DNA of 64,000 bases from Heterohyrax brucei (lineage: Eukaryota > Chordata > Mammalia > Hyracoidea > Procaviidae). The DNA lies in the NCBI GenBank assembly GCA_028571685.1, contig CM053162.1:4096001-4160000 (forward strand), in the 5' to 3' direction. Below the pieces are notes generated by a model that saw only the letters and a program-made list of their open reading frames with translations, made no database searches and had not been told where the DNA came from. Made by a program: the position numbers and the translations under genes. Positions 1 through 11,270 of the stretch are shown piece after piece. The first letter of the stretch is position 1. Every line of letters starts with the position of its first letter.

Positions 1-250
1 TATACTATTTTACATTCCAGTCAGCAGTGTAGAAGTATTCTAGTCCCTCCAAATCAACCTTTGCAGCATTTACCATTTCATGCTTTTTGGAATATTGCCA
101 GCTTGTTGGGGCAAGATGATATCTCATTGTAGTTTTTGTTTGTATTTCAATAAGGGTTAATCATCATGAGCATTTCCTAATATACCTATTAGCTACTTAG
201 ATGTCTCTGGTAGAAAGATTATTTTTAAGGGGGTTTCAAATAAGGAGTTC
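1..250 (-). mobile_element. Old L1 fragment, ORF2 C-terminal region
   Basis: The first 250 bases read, on the minus strand, as the C-terminal part of an L1 ORF2. They parallel the ORF2 segments near 13.3-13.5 kb and 59.9-60.2 kb: the stretch around 100-160, 'gcttgttggggcaagatgatatctc', is the complement of the conserved MRYHLTP region. Divergence from the young L1 copies is high and no frame is open, so this is an older L1 cut by the window edge. The right boundary is approximate. Confidence 0.7.
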
Positions 251-729
251 ATACAAGTTATGTTAGCAACACTGTTAATCATCATATGTAGGCACAGGGG
301 GGCTTACATATAGCTTCATGCATTTCCAGGAGTCCCACCAGGCAGGCCAAGCATAGAAACCAAGATTCTAATGCACGGTTGTGGAACAGATTAAGAAAAG
401 CAACTAGCATTCTAGTGTAAGACTTGGGGGTAGGCCACAAAGGAAACATAATTCTCATACAAAGCTGCTTGAGCCAGTGGAATTGTCCACAGCTCAGAGA
501 CCTCTGTTGTATGAAGGCAGGAGAAACCAGTTCAGACCACAACATTTCCAGTGCCACATGGCTGAGCATGTGTAATCACAGACGTTGTGTTTCACATTGG
601 CTGGGTCATGAATCTCAGTTAAGATATAGCTTAGCAGTCACACAGTGATGTAATCACCTCTGCGATGAGATCTATATAATATAATCACCACCTTAATAGG
701 ATCTGCTGTGAGTAGCCAAGCAGTTGAAA
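251..729. other. Unassigned sequence
   Basis: No gene is supported. The part around 590-710, with repeated 'tgatgtaatcacc'-like words and a 'gggtcatgaatctcag' motif, resembles the interior of the LTRs found elsewhere in this window. It may be a very old LTR remnant, but the ends cannot be placed. Open frames here of up to 95 codons run on both strands with no recognisable domain. Confidence 0.4.
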
Positions 730-930
730 GAGAATTTCAATTTCAATTCTGATTCATAGCAATCTTACAGGACAGGGGAGAACTGCCACAAAGGATTTCT
801 AGGGCTATAAGCTTTAAGGAAGCAGACTGCTACATCTTTTTCCTGCAGAGCAGCTGCTGGCTTCACACCTCTGACTTTGCAGTTCGCAGCTGAGCAGTTA
901 ATCAGTGTACCACCATGACTCCTTGTTAAG
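730..930 (-). mobile_element. AfroSINE-type SINE, reverse
   Basis: Reading the complement gives the tRNA-related head of the SINE at the right side ('gtaccaccatgactcc' corresponds to the reverse of the usual start). The diagnostic body follows: 'catagcaatcttacaggacag', a middle block 'aagcagactgctacatcttt' and 'gcagctgagcagttaatcag'. This is the longer variant with the extra internal block. It is diverged, so it is moderately old. Confidence 0.75.
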
Positions 931-1420
931 ATTATCTTAATTCACACAGATTCCAACCATTTCAAAGTCTTGACCCCTTTTCTATCCACTGAGCATTCTA
1001 GGCAGCATAGCACAGATGACAAGCTTGCTTTCATTTTAGGGTAAGTGCTAATTGTGAAATGACAGCAACGTTGGCAGCATAACAGGGCAATGAGTCAAAG
1101 ACAGCTAGGCTCACTTCTCATTCTCCAACAGAATTTCTTACCCAGCAGCTGTAAAGCCTAAAATTGACATTTGAGCTAAGTAGAAATTCCCCTCACTCCT
1201 CAAAAAGGTAGCAAAATGTATTCATATATAGGAGCTTGCACTTCCCTCACCAGCCTGGCTCTCAATAAAAGATAGTGCAGCTAGGTGAGAAGAAGAGAAT
1301 ATTAAATTTAGGAACAACATTAGAAGTCACCCAGACTCACTTCTCTCCCAGTGCAAGATTGCCCTTTGTGAGGTCTTGCAGATGGGCCCTGCAGCTTCAG
1401 TGTAAGTATTTTCAACCACA
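931..1420. other. Unassigned, apparently unique sequence
   Basis: No repeat family or coding region is recognised. Short open frames are not supported by composition or by recognisable domains. Confidence 0.5.
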
Positions 1421-1668
1421 GGGATCCCTGATAGCCCACTGGTTAAGGACTCAGTTGCTAATGGTTGGTCAGTTTGAACCCACTCAGTGGCTCTGCAATA
1501 GAAAGACCTGGTGATCTATTATTATAAAGTTTTTATATGGTGTCAAGTTGATTTTCACTGTTAGTAACCTTCAAGATTACAGCCTAGGAAACCCTACAGG
1601 GAAGTTCTGTCCTGTCAGATGAATTCACTGTGAGTCAAAATCAATTTGATGGCACCTAACAACAACAG
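1421..1668 (+). mobile_element. AfroSINE-type SINE, forward
   Basis: The element begins with 'gggatccctgatagcccactggttaagg', a diverged form of the SINE head (box A region). It continues through the internal block near 1500-1580 and ends with 'gtgagtcaaaatcaatttgatgg' followed by 'cacctaacaacaacag', the usual end of this family. The body is extended compared with shorter copies, matching the long variant. Confidence 0.75.
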
Positions 1669-2009
1669 TCACAAGGGGTTTGGTACCTATCAAGATAATC
1701 AAATACAGTTTTGAAAAATTGTTTTTTGCGATTCTATGGTTGGCTACTTGAATTTCATCCTTAGATTCCTGTACCTCTTATGTGTTGAGGCTGCTTCCTA
1801 GAAGAAGCATAGTCATAATTCTCATAGTAATCCTCTGAACTATACTGAAATTAGCTCTGTCGACTGAAATAAATATTGCCTTTTTCTCAACTATTCATTT
1901 TCTATCAATTTAGCTATTTCTTACGCTTCCTAGACTTTTGCTACCCTCAGTGTCCTCTTTTCAGGTCTGGGTACACATGAAGGAATGTATGATGGAATGT
2001 TTTCTATTA
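1669..2009. other. Unassigned, apparently unique sequence
   Basis: AT-rich sequence with no recognised repeat or gene. Confidence 0.45.
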
Positions 2010-3270
2010 TGTAGTGCCGGGGGCCAGCCTAGACAGGGTCCGGGATCACAAAGGGATGGGTGGCGTCTGTGAAGAAATGAGACTCAGACAACCAGGAAAC
2101 TGGAGGTCAGCAGCCTGTTAAGGCCTGTCTCTCTTTATTTTTTATATAATCACTGAGGGGACGTGATTTTACCCTGCTCTTTGACCATGTAAGCTTTTGG
2201 CTAGTAAGGAACTGATACCTCGTGGTCTCTTTTCAAGTTAATCATTAGGGCCCTCTAGGTAATGGCCCGAGACAAGTATATTATGATTATAATCAACAAT
2301 GAAAACAAAGCTATGCCTTGTGCTCAATCAGCTCTACCTATGCCTCGAGATCAAAGGTACAGGAAGAGGGGTAGGCTCATCTAAAGGTTATTATCTGACT
2401 GTCTCTATTTGTTCCTTCTTTGCTCTTATTTTATCTCTTCCTGTGGGTACAGTAAACACCTACCATGCCCCACCCTATGCCTCTCTTAAGCTGTTCTAAG
2501 AAGGATATTTCTTTAGTGTTTACTCATTTGCCATACCAATTATAATAAACTTGGGAGCCTGTCCATCTTCCTGATGCAGGGAGTGGGATGTCTATATCTA
2601 AGGGCTGTGGGGGGGGGGGTAGTCCCTGGGGAACTTCCCAAGGCCTTCCTGCAATCTTGTATTTCACATGTAGAGGGGGATGTGCTGTTGGGGGAAGCCA
2701 GCAGGGCTGGGCCGGCCTCGGCATTCCCGGGCTGGGTGTGCTGTGTCGGGATTCATTAAGCCTAGGGGATTGTAAAGCCCTTCTTAGAAGGCATCTTCCT
2801 TAATCCTTGTGCCGGGAGATGAGAGGGTACTTTTGACGGAGGTTTAATTAGGATACAAAATATTATCAGGGGGAGTACAGCCAAAAATATGCCATGGGTG
2901 AGATGCCTCCGCCCGCCATCACATAGGTGTGTAGCTTTGCTTACAGGGGCTTCTTTGGATGACGGGCCTTGGCAATGTAATAGACAGTGGTTGTTATTTA
3001 AGCAAGGTCGCTGGAAGAAACCTAACTCTGTGAAAGCCACAGCTGTGATTGTGCTCATGAAGATCATTCAGAGCATCAGTCCCAAAGATGAGGCAAGAAA
3101 AGACATGGAAGCAAGCAAAGTACAGAGGATGAATTATGAAAGAGAAGATAGGATGCATAATAGATAACTGAAAGATACAGCTTTTGTTCTCGTGCTGATA
3201 AGCAAAGACTGTCTTTTGGCCACCACCTCATCAAAGAGTTGAGCTTTTGGCTCTTTAAATCCACATACAG
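2010..3270 (-). mobile_element. Probable ERV2-type LTR and flanking remnant
   Basis: On the minus strand the left end reads as an LTR terminus: the sequence ends ...GGCCCCCGGCACTACA. It is preceded by a polyadenylation signal (complement of 'tttatt' near 2135-2140) that sits immediately upstream of an R-like start 'gagagacagg'. A GC-rich, promoter-like stretch lies at about 2600-2760. This layout fits a betaretrovirus-like (ERV2/class II) LTR in minus orientation. The right boundary is uncertain, and sequence to about 3270 may be more LTR or internal remnant. It is a fossil; no target duplication could be fixed. Confidence 0.4.
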
Positions 3271-3907
3271 GATTTTATTCTAAACTAACTTCACCAGAGA
3301 TAAAGATATTTTTGAATCTGTATCTTTCTCCCTGGCTTCTGAGTCCATAGACAACATTAGAATAAATGCCACATCTTTGCTTTGTCTACGGGCACTTGGC
3401 TTTGGCTTGCTCGGGTCATTGGTTAAATAAAACTTTAGTAAGAGAGGACATGTACAGAGCCCTGCAGCACATTCCTGTGTTTGCCATAGAGTAGACGTGC
3501 TCAAATATAATGTATTGTGATGTCTTGTGATTTAATGTGGACTATGGGGGTCACTGGAAATCCTGGTGGTTTGGTATGGCGAAAGAATACGTCACTGACA
3601 CCTGCCTTTCCTGACTTTAAACCATGCAGTGTCTCCTTACTCTGTTCCATTGACTTCCTCTTGATCCATATACAGATTCCTCATGAACACAATTAAGTGT
3701 TCTGGAATTCCCATTCTCCCCAATGTTATCCATAATTTGTTATTATCCACACAGTTGAATGCCTTTGCATAACCAATAAAATGTAGGTGAACATCTTTGT
3801 GATGTTCTCTACTTCCAGCTAAGATTCACTTAACATCAGCAGTGATATCTCTAGTTTCCTGTCCTCTTTGAATCCAACTTGAATTTCTGGAAGTTCTCTG
3901 TCAATAT

Positions 3908-4083
3908 GGAAACCCTGGTGGTGTAGCGGGTTAAGTGCTACATCTGCTAACCAAAATGTCAGTGGTTCAAATCCACCAAGCACTCCTTGGACACTATGGG
4001 GCAGTTCTACTCAGATCCCTGGTGTCTCTACGAGTTGGACCTGACTTGACGGCAGTAGGTTTTTTTTTTTTTTTTGCTTTTTT
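3908..4083 (+). mobile_element. AfroSINE-type SINE inserted in the RTE element
   Basis: A well-preserved copy: head 'aaccctggtggtgtagcggg', B-box region 'ggttcaaatccacc', body 'tggggcagttctactcag', tail 'gacggcagtaggt' and a T-rich end. It is flanked by an 11-bp direct repeat TCTGTCAATAT at 3897-3907 and 4084-4094. The same RTE sequence resumes on both sides, so this is a clean L1-type target-primed insertion younger than the RTE copy. Confidence 0.9.
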
Positions 4084-5461
4084 TCTGTCAATATACAGCT
4101 ACAGCTGCTTTTGAATGATCTTTAACAAAAGTTTACTTGCATATAACATTAATGGTATTCTTTGATGTTCGTATTTGGTCAGATCACCTTTCTTGGGAAC
4201 AGGTATAAATATGGGTCTCTTCTAGTTGGATGGCCAGGTAGTTGTTTTCCAAGTCTCTTAGCATAGACAAGAGAGCACTTCCAGCACTACATTTATATGG
4301 CAAAGTATCTTAATTGATAGTCCGTCAGTTCCTGGAACGTTGTTTTTTGCCAATTCCTTGAATCCAGCTTTTGTTTCTTCTTTCAGTACCACCAGTTCTT
4401 GATCATATCCTACCACTTGAAATGGTCACACCCTGACGAATTCTTTTTGGTATAAGGATCTATGTGTGCTTTCCAACCTCTTTTGATGCTTCCTGCATTT
4501 TTAAATATTTTCCTCATAGATTTATTCACTACAGCAACTTGAAACTTAATTTTTTTCTTCAGTGGTTTCAGCTTGAAAAACCAGTATGTGTTCTTTCTGT
4601 TTGGTTTTTTATCTCCAGCTCTTTGCCCACGTCATTACAATACTTTACACTGCATTCTCGAATTGCCCTCTGAAATCTTCTGTTCGGTTTTTTACTGCAT
4701 CATTTTTTCTTTTTGCTTCAGCTACTAAATATTAAAGAGCAAGTTTCAGAGTCTCATCTGACATCCAGTTTGGTCTTTTTTACCTTTTTAATGACCTCTT
4801 GCTTTCTATGTGTATAATGTCCTTGATGTCATTGCATAACTTGTCTGTTCTTTGGTTATCAGTGTTCAACACATAACATCTATTCTTGAGATGGTCTTTA
4901 AACTCAGGTGAGATACACACAAAGTTGTACTTTGACTCTCATAGACTCATTCCAATTATTTTCAGTTACCGTTTAAACTTGCCTTATAGGCAATTTATGG
5001 TCTCTGCCATAATCAGCCCCTGTCATTGTTTTGACTGATGACACTGAGCTTTTCCATCATCTGTTTCCACAGATGTAGTTGACTTGATTCCTGTGTGTTT
5101 CATCTGGCTGGGTCCGTGTCTACAGTCACTGTCTATGTTAGTGAAAAAGTATTTGCAATGAAGGAGTCATTGGTTTCATAAAATTTATTCATTTAATCTC
5201 TGGTAATGTTTTTATCACCAAAGCCATATTTTCCAACAACTGATCCTTTATCTTTGTTTCCAACTGCATTCCAATCACCACTAATTACCAGTGCATCCTG
5301 ATAGCATGTTTGATCAATCTCAGACTGCAGAAGATGATAAAAATCTTCAATTTCTTCATCTTTGGCCTTAGTGGTTGGTGCATAAATTTTAATAACAATT
5401 GTATTAACTCGTCTTCTTTGTAGGCATGTGGATGTTATCCTATCACTGAGGGCACTGTACT

Positions 5462-5869
5462 TTAGGATAGATCTTGAAATGTTTGTTTTGATGATGAATG
5501 ACCATTCCTCTTCAAGTTGTCATTCCTAGCACAGTAAACAATATGATTGTATGATTCAAAATGGCTAGTACCAGTCCTTTTTAGCTCACTAATGCCTAGG
5601 ATATTGATGTTTATGAATCCCATTTCATTTTTGATGATTTCTAGTTTTCTTAGATTCATCCTTAATATGTTCCACTTTCTGATCATTAGTAGATGTTTTC
5701 CACTGTTTCTTCTCATCTTAAGGCATGTCACACCAGCAATGGAAGGTTCTAAAAGCTTGTCTCCATTCACATTATTAAGGCTCACACTACTTTGAGGAGG
5801 CAGCTCCCCAGTTGTCTTTTTTGTGTCATCTTCTAGCACTACATCAAACAATGTTCCACTATTATTCAT
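5462..5869 (-). pseudogene. RTE endonuclease N-terminal remnant
   Basis: This is a 135-codon open stretch on the minus strand. It includes a KWNILRMNLRKLE block and the segment NINILGISELKRTG, which match the N-terminal apurinic-like endonuclease of BovB/RTE LINEs, where ILGISELKWTG is typical. A following NLKRNG block fits as well. The preceding leader, with GTLFDVVLEDDTKK, is in frame. The rest of the endonuclease and the RT continue leftward in broken frames. It is inactive. Confidence 0.8.
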
Positions 5870-6170
5870 AAGGTTTACACTGGCTAATTCTTTTCAGAAG
5901 TAGACAGGTCTTTCTGGTCTTTTAGTCTGAAAGCTCAGCTGAGACCTGGCCACCATATGTGAACCTGCTGGTATTTGAATACCAGTAGCATAGCTGTCAG
6001 CCTCATAGCAACACACAAGTCCCACAGTGCCACAGATTGGTAGTCACATGGAGATAATCCCTTTGGTGGGGCACAATTTCCCTCTCTGCACAGTCTGACA
6101 CAATCACTTGGGTGGGATTCGGAAGACCATGGTGAGAAGGTACATATGAATGCAGTCCATTGCATCACTG

Positions 6171-6698
6171 CATTTGTTGTAAGCTCTAAGACATCTTTAA
6201 TGTGGGACCTTGGGCAGAGGAGAGGCCTTACATTACACTGCGTTATAACCTGGAAGTAAATTCACCCTGACAGTATGGGCAGAAAATGGTGTACTTTCAC
6301 AACTGTGTTCCTTGTGCTAAAAAATTGAGTAAAACAGGTCTCTGGAGCCATGCTGCTAGAGGACTAATCCTGGCATCTCTCCTTTAAGTAATGGTTGAAC
6401 TGGTATTTCACCTTTGGTGTAGAGTGTTCAGTTTTGTTAGGCATTACAATAGAAGCAATACACAGCTTTGTCCCTTAATATTATCATGTTCCATGAGGAA
6501 ATTAGACCAATAGCAATCCGCAGGAGTATATGGGACAGTGAGCGAAAAGGATGGAAAGAGTTACAAGACTTCAGCCAGGTTGAGTTGGGAGAAGGTAAAA
6601 GAAGGCTTCTGGACCAAGTATGTCAAGCAATTTTGATAGAAAGTAGAAGTGTGCTTTGGGAGAGAAGTTTATTATTATGTGAAACAGAATACATACTC
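6171..6698. other. Unassigned sequence
   Basis: The left part (6171-6300) may still be the 5' leader of the RTE element. The rest shows no recognised repeat. An 84-codon open frame at 6468-6722 has no recognisable domain and runs into the following LTR, so I do not call it a gene. Confidence 0.4.
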
Positions 6699-7192
6699 TC
6701 ACAGATTGAAACGTGTCCCTAAAAATGTCTGTCAACTTGACTAGGTCATGATTCTCAGTGTTGGGTGATGTCTAAGACCTTTTCATCTTATGCAGTTTCC
6801 ATGCGTGTTGTAAATCCTATCGTTATGACGATAATAAGACTAGCAGCAGTTATACTGATGAGCTCTACAAGATAAGATAATGTCTTAAGCCAATCTCTTT
6901 GAGATGTAAAGGATGGAACAGAGAGACAGGGGACCTTATACCATCAGAAAAGCAGTGCCAGAAGCTGAGGATGTCCTGTGGGCCCCAGTTCCCTGTGCTA
7001 AGAAGTAAACTCCTCAACTGGGGGAAGATTGATTACAGGGATCTTCCTCCAGAGCAGACAGAAAGGCTTCCCTTGGAGCTAATACTCTGAATTTGGACTG
7101 TCAGCCAACTAAACTGTGAGAGAATAGACGTATCTTTGTTGAAGGCATTTACGTACCGTATTCTGCTGTAGCAGCACTAGGTAGCTAAGACA
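6699..7192 (+). mobile_element. MaLR-like solo LTR, forward, diverged
   Basis: The start 'agattgaaacgtgtcccta' matches the LTR head 'tggattgaattgtgtcccc', and the end reads 'gtagctaagaca'. In between lie the shared blocks 'gtcatgattctcagtg', 'atctctttgagatgtaaagg' and 'ctgtgagagaatagac'. It is the same older subfamily as the copy at 18504-19030. No internal retroviral sequence lies beside it, so it is a solo LTR and a fossil. Confidence 0.75.
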
Positions 7193-8554
7193 CATACCCA
7201 TTAGACTCAACTGTTAGAAGGTGAAATTTCTGGAGGGAGTAAAAATTCAGCACTCATTGTTAGAATGCACATATGAAAAAGAGAAGAACTATTGCACATG
7301 ATTCATATAAAACAGAGAGCCATATATAGATTTTTGGTCTGAGAATATTTAATTTCACTTTGAAAAATGTGTCAAGCAAGCTTCCTGTTCTCCAAGAGCT
7401 AGGCGATCAGTGCTGATGACTGACTGACTGGGTGACTGCTATTCTTCCTCTACCTTACGACGCAGAGGTTGGAAACATCTCCTGCCACCCACAGAGTGAA
7501 ACTAGGTTCTACCAACTGTTAACTTTATTAGCTAGGAGAACCAGGCTCCTGTGAATCCATCATTATGGATTAGCCTCAGAGTTTACATCAAATGTATGCA
7601 TGCAGACTTTTCTTATTTGCCCTATAGCCTATTTTTCAAAACCTTCAGTAAATGCATTTCATAACTGGTCAGTAGATTAGCATATGAAACTAGCCTTAAC
7701 TAAATTTGATTTCAATCCTTATTTGAGGCAATGATGGTTAATATTGAGTGTTGCATAGAATTATAAAAAAACCCTCAGTAGTCAGCTCCAGTGGAGCCAG
7801 ATCTAGTTCTTTAACCCAGGTATTGATTTCTACAAATAGCCTTTCCCTGAGGCCCCAGATGATCATGGTCTATAGGTGAAATGCGGTAAGGTGATGGACA
7901 GTGAGAGAGAGCACATTTTCCCTTTGTTCACCTGCATTCTTATCAATAATAATATTTTTCTTTTCTAACTCCTTTCATCCCTGAGCATTGTGAAGTACTT
8001 TGTAGATGTAATAATGCTGTATGGAGAAACCTATCACCCACCCCAGAGGCCAACTACAGCGGTTGTATAACTACAAAACTCAGCTGTATTCAGTGTGGGA
8101 CTCCATGGGTCTGGCAAGGGCAGACAAAGCTATTTTAAGAAGAGGTTGCAAGTTCCTAGGCAAGTTCCTAGATTGTAATGCATTAAGCCCAGCGACCTAG
8201 CAGCTGCCGGTGTGATACACAGGGCTGCACATCTGCTAGTGACACTTAACATCTCCAACTTTTCACCAGGTCAGTGTTGCAACAAAGCAGATGATCTCAA
8301 AGAGCTAACCCATGTAAAAACAATGGTGGATTGCCCCTCCCCCTCTCCCAAGAAAGAGAAGGGCAAAAGTAACTAGACGTGTACACACGTGTGACTAGCC
8401 TTCATGTGAGAGCAGATTGAGCAGTGGTATCATTTTCTGAAGGACTTAGATGACCCTGTGTGGGCAAATGTCCCCTCTGCAATGCTTCTGTGTCTTGTCT
8501 CATTTGTAGAAAGGCAAATCTGGCAGAATGACCGACCAGTTTAATAGGCACACC
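7193..8554. other. Unassigned, apparently unique sequence
   Basis: About 1.36 kb without a recognised repeat or gene. It has no long open frame and no CpG-rich promoter-like stretch. Confidence 0.5.
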
Positions 8555-8720
8555 TCAAAAAGAGAGATTTGCCACTTTCTCACTTATTTATTGTGTGTGT
8601 TGGGGCAAGTGGCTTAATGTCTCTGCTCCAGTTTCCTCTACAAAGAGAGTAGTAACAGTTTCTGTCTCCTGGCGCTGTTTGCTACTGGATGAGGTCGTGC
8701 ACTTGCAGAATTTCCCACAA
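8555..8720 (+). mobile_element. MIR-type ancient SINE
   Basis: The core 'ggcaagtggcttaatgtctctgctccagtttcctctacaaa' is a clear, diverged match to the MIR core (the usual text is '...caagttacttaacctctctgtgcctcagtttcctcatctgtaaa'). Ends are approximate. Confidence 0.65.
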
Positions 8721-8851
8721 CAGTGTCGGTGATCAGCATCCCTCCTGTTCTTCCAGAATCGAAGCTCTGTTCACAGACTCGAGATTCATCTTGGAATCCC
8801 CTATGATTAATTTTTATCCAAATGTTTTCCTCTATATTCATGGGTACACGT

Positions 8852-9002
8852 AAACCTGTAGCTGTCAAGTAAATTTTGACTCATAGTGACCATATAGGAC
8901 AGAGTAGAACTGCCCCATAGGGGCAGAGTGCCTGGTAGATTCTCACTGCTGACCTTTTGGTTAGCAGCCAAACTCTTAACTGCTGTGCAACCAGGGTTTC
9001 TG
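8852..9002 (-). mobile_element. AfroSINE-type SINE, reverse
   Basis: The complement carries the whole family pattern: 'aaccctggttgcacagcag' (right end, 9002 side), 'ctaaccaaaaggtcagcagt', 'ctatggggcagttctactc' and 'gtcactatgagtcaaaattt' (left end). The copy is nearly full length and moderately diverged. An AT dinucleotide run follows at 9025-9040. Confidence 0.9.
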
Positions 9003-10558
9003 CCGTGGTGGGTAGCACATAATAAATATATATATATTTTAATGTTAATTCCTTATAAGCCAAGCCAAGCGGTTCAGTTCCTTATAAAGGAAAATTATTT
9101 TTAAAAAAACAAAAGAAAGAACTATGTAGGAAACAATGATGAGTTCACCCATGAAGTTTCTCTGCAAAGGAGTTTGCTATTTGGATTTATGAGTTATTTC
9201 TTTCAAGAGTCTCCTGTATTGTCCTTTTTCTTATCCTTGTGGTAATTTCCCAAATTGCACCTTCTGTGGAAAAACTTGCATGCTCTATTGTCGAGAAATC
9301 TGCCAGCCCCTCTCAGTCGGTATAGGAATTCACAAGATGAGTTTCCCAGGACCTGTTTCTAATTACAATTCAGATCGTTTGTCCTCACCCCCACAGGCCA
9401 TCCTCCAGTGGGAACGTGTGTAGTATGCCAGTGTCTTTCTCTCTCATCTGTGACTAAATATAAAACTTTTACTTCACCAAGGATTGGCCACTGCACGTGT
9501 GTTCAGTCACTGAAGATGCTCAGAAACATATTCTAAAAAGTGAGCTCTGGATTGGCTTTATTGTCCAGCACAGGGAGCCAGCACACTGTTGCATCACAGG
9601 CAAGTGGAGACTGGACTATCCTGTGATGCCAAAGATTCAGGGTCTGCTGTGAGCACAGGGTACAGATTATTTTCTACCAGCTCTGTGTTGACTGTGTGAG
9701 CAGTGTTGACTATGTGAGCAAGACACAGCTTAATTGCTTTCCCTAATGGCTGATAAGGATCAAAGTAGGGGTGAGCTTGAATGCTGAGTGGCTTCAGCTG
9801 CTATTTCCATTCCTTTGCTGTCCTTAGCCTTGTCCAAGAGCAGCAAGATTAGAAATGACATTCTTTCATCTGCACATTTTCCTTAATGAGGTGGCTCATA
9901 CCTTCAAATCAGCAAGAGAGTCTCTTGCTGTGAGAGAGTCTCTCTCTACCGTGTGGCAAACGGAGGTAGCTAAGCACTCCCTGCTCAAACGCACACTCTC
10001 CAGCAGAGATGTGGCAAACCTAGTTGCTATTGAGAAAATCTCAGTTTCAACTGCACTGACCCTAGGAAACAATTGAGTCCTTGATGAGTAAGCTGCATTG
10101 TCCTTAGACAGAGACAGATTGGGAAGTATGCACGGATTTAATTGCGTTTATTTACTAATCTGTAGTGCAAATTTTCACCTAGGTTTCACTACATCAAAGA
10201 TGTGGTGAAAATGAGATGGAACCGAGCGTTACAAATTTGTAAGTAAGTGCAGTTAAGCCTTTGCATACGTTGTTTGCTGTAAAATGGTGCATACTGTTCT
10301 TGCTGGTTAACCTGCCCCTTGAGAGACCTGGCCTAGGAAACACATCTTCTTGAACAGAGATCACTGAATGCTACTCCTTTGGAGCCAGCATTTGCTTTTT
10401 GAGGTTGCTAATAAAAATAACTCTTTTTCCTCTTGGAAGTCACAATCAATTCTAAGAAAATATTCTGGCCTGAAAATTTTGGAAAAAAAATTAGAACCCA
10501 AAGTTCTTAAGTTTCCCATCATGGCCTTAACAAAATGCCACAAACTCTTGGCTTGTAC
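9003..10558. other. Unassigned, apparently unique sequence
   Basis: About 1.55 kb without a recognised repeat. Open frames of 73-77 codons near 9855-10076 and 10361-10601 have no domain signature. The second pair overlap each other on opposite strands, which is typical of chance frames. Confidence 0.5.
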
Positions 10559-10717
10559 CAAAAAAACCCACTGCCATAGAATGAATTTCAACTCATATTA
10601 ACTCTCTATGACAGAGTAGAGCTACTCTGTAGAGTTTTCAAGGAGTGCCTGGTGGATTCGAACTTCTGACTTTTTGATTAGTAGAAGTAGCACTTATGCA
10701 TGACACCATCAGGGATT
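10559..10717 (-). mobile_element. AfroSINE-type SINE, reverse
   Basis: Complement blocks are recognisable in order: 'ccctgatggtgtcatgcat', 'caaaaagtcagaagttcgaa' and 'agagttaatatgagttgaa'. Target-side ends are not clean. It lies directly beside an MLT1-like LTR and may have inserted into that LTR's edge. Confidence 0.8.
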
Positions 10718-10724
10718 CTGCTTT

Positions 10725-11095
10725 TTTATAGGAACAGACATTTATTGCCTTATTGTTCTAGAGACCAGTAGTTAGTCTAAATCAACTAGTTAGCCAAGCC
10801 ATGCTACCTTTGAAAGCTCTAGGAAAAGATCCTTTCTTGTGTCTCTTGGTTTCTGGTTGCCGCAGTCATTCCTTGGCTTATAGATGTATCTTTACATGGT
10901 ATCTTTGCTTTCTACATCTCTCTGTTTCTTCTTGTCTTTCAGATTTTGTTAAGACTCACCCTACTCCAGCATAATCTTATGTTAATTAAACTGATAACAT
11001 CTTCAAAGACTATTTTGAAACAAGATCATTTTCACAGGTAACTCTGGTTTAGGACTTCAGTCTATCTTTTAGGGGATCATAATTCAGCTTACATT
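10725..11095 (-). mobile_element. MLT1-type LTR, reverse
   Basis: Typical reverse-oriented MLT1 words appear in order: 'ggaacagacatttattgcc', 'ttctggttgccgcagtcattccttggct', 'tctctgtttcttcttgtc', 'gttaagactcaccctac', 'gataacatcttcaaagac' and 'tttaggacttcagt'. The right end of the LTR in its own sense is cut by the SINE. It is an ancient ERVL-MaLR fossil. Confidence 0.7.
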
Positions 11096-11164
11096 AAAAG
11101 TCAGTGACCTACACACTTGGTTGTAATCATCTAATTACATTGACTTGGCTGGATTCTCTAAGTA

Positions 11165-11270
11165 GACTTTAAGACTCATGAAGACCATGTATTCCAAGTA
11201 CCTAACTCTGTGCCTGGAAAATGAAAAGTGATTGATAAATGTTTCTTAAATGAATTAAGAAATAAAATAA
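11165..11270 (+). mobile_element. L2-type 3' end remnant
   Basis: The pattern 'actttaagactcatgaagacc...ctctgtgcctggaaaatg...tgattgataaatgtttcttaaatgaat' matches the 3' end of L2 LINEs, which end in an '...aataaatatttgttgaatgaat' motif. Short and diverged. Confidence 0.6.

Larger units (their letters stand above)
3545..6170 (-). mobile_element. BovB/RTE-type LINE fragment
   Basis: On the minus strand the element runs from an N-terminal leader (about 6170-5900) through an AP-endonuclease start (5869 downward) into reverse transcriptase. Near 3780-3690 the translation contains FIGYAKAFNCVDNNKLW followed by a MGIPEHL-like block, which is the RT fingers/palm region of BovB/RTE. The fragment stops before the catalytic YADD box, so the 3' end of the LINE is missing on the left. 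An AfroSINE interrupts it at 3908-4083. Frames are broken in several places, so it cannot encode an active protein. BovB is known from Afrotheria, ruminants and squamates and is thought to move horizontally. Confidence 0.85.

Noticed and set aside
5547-5795. Plus-strand frame opposite the RTE endonuclease
   Set aside because: It is the antisense shadow of the RTE coding sequence.
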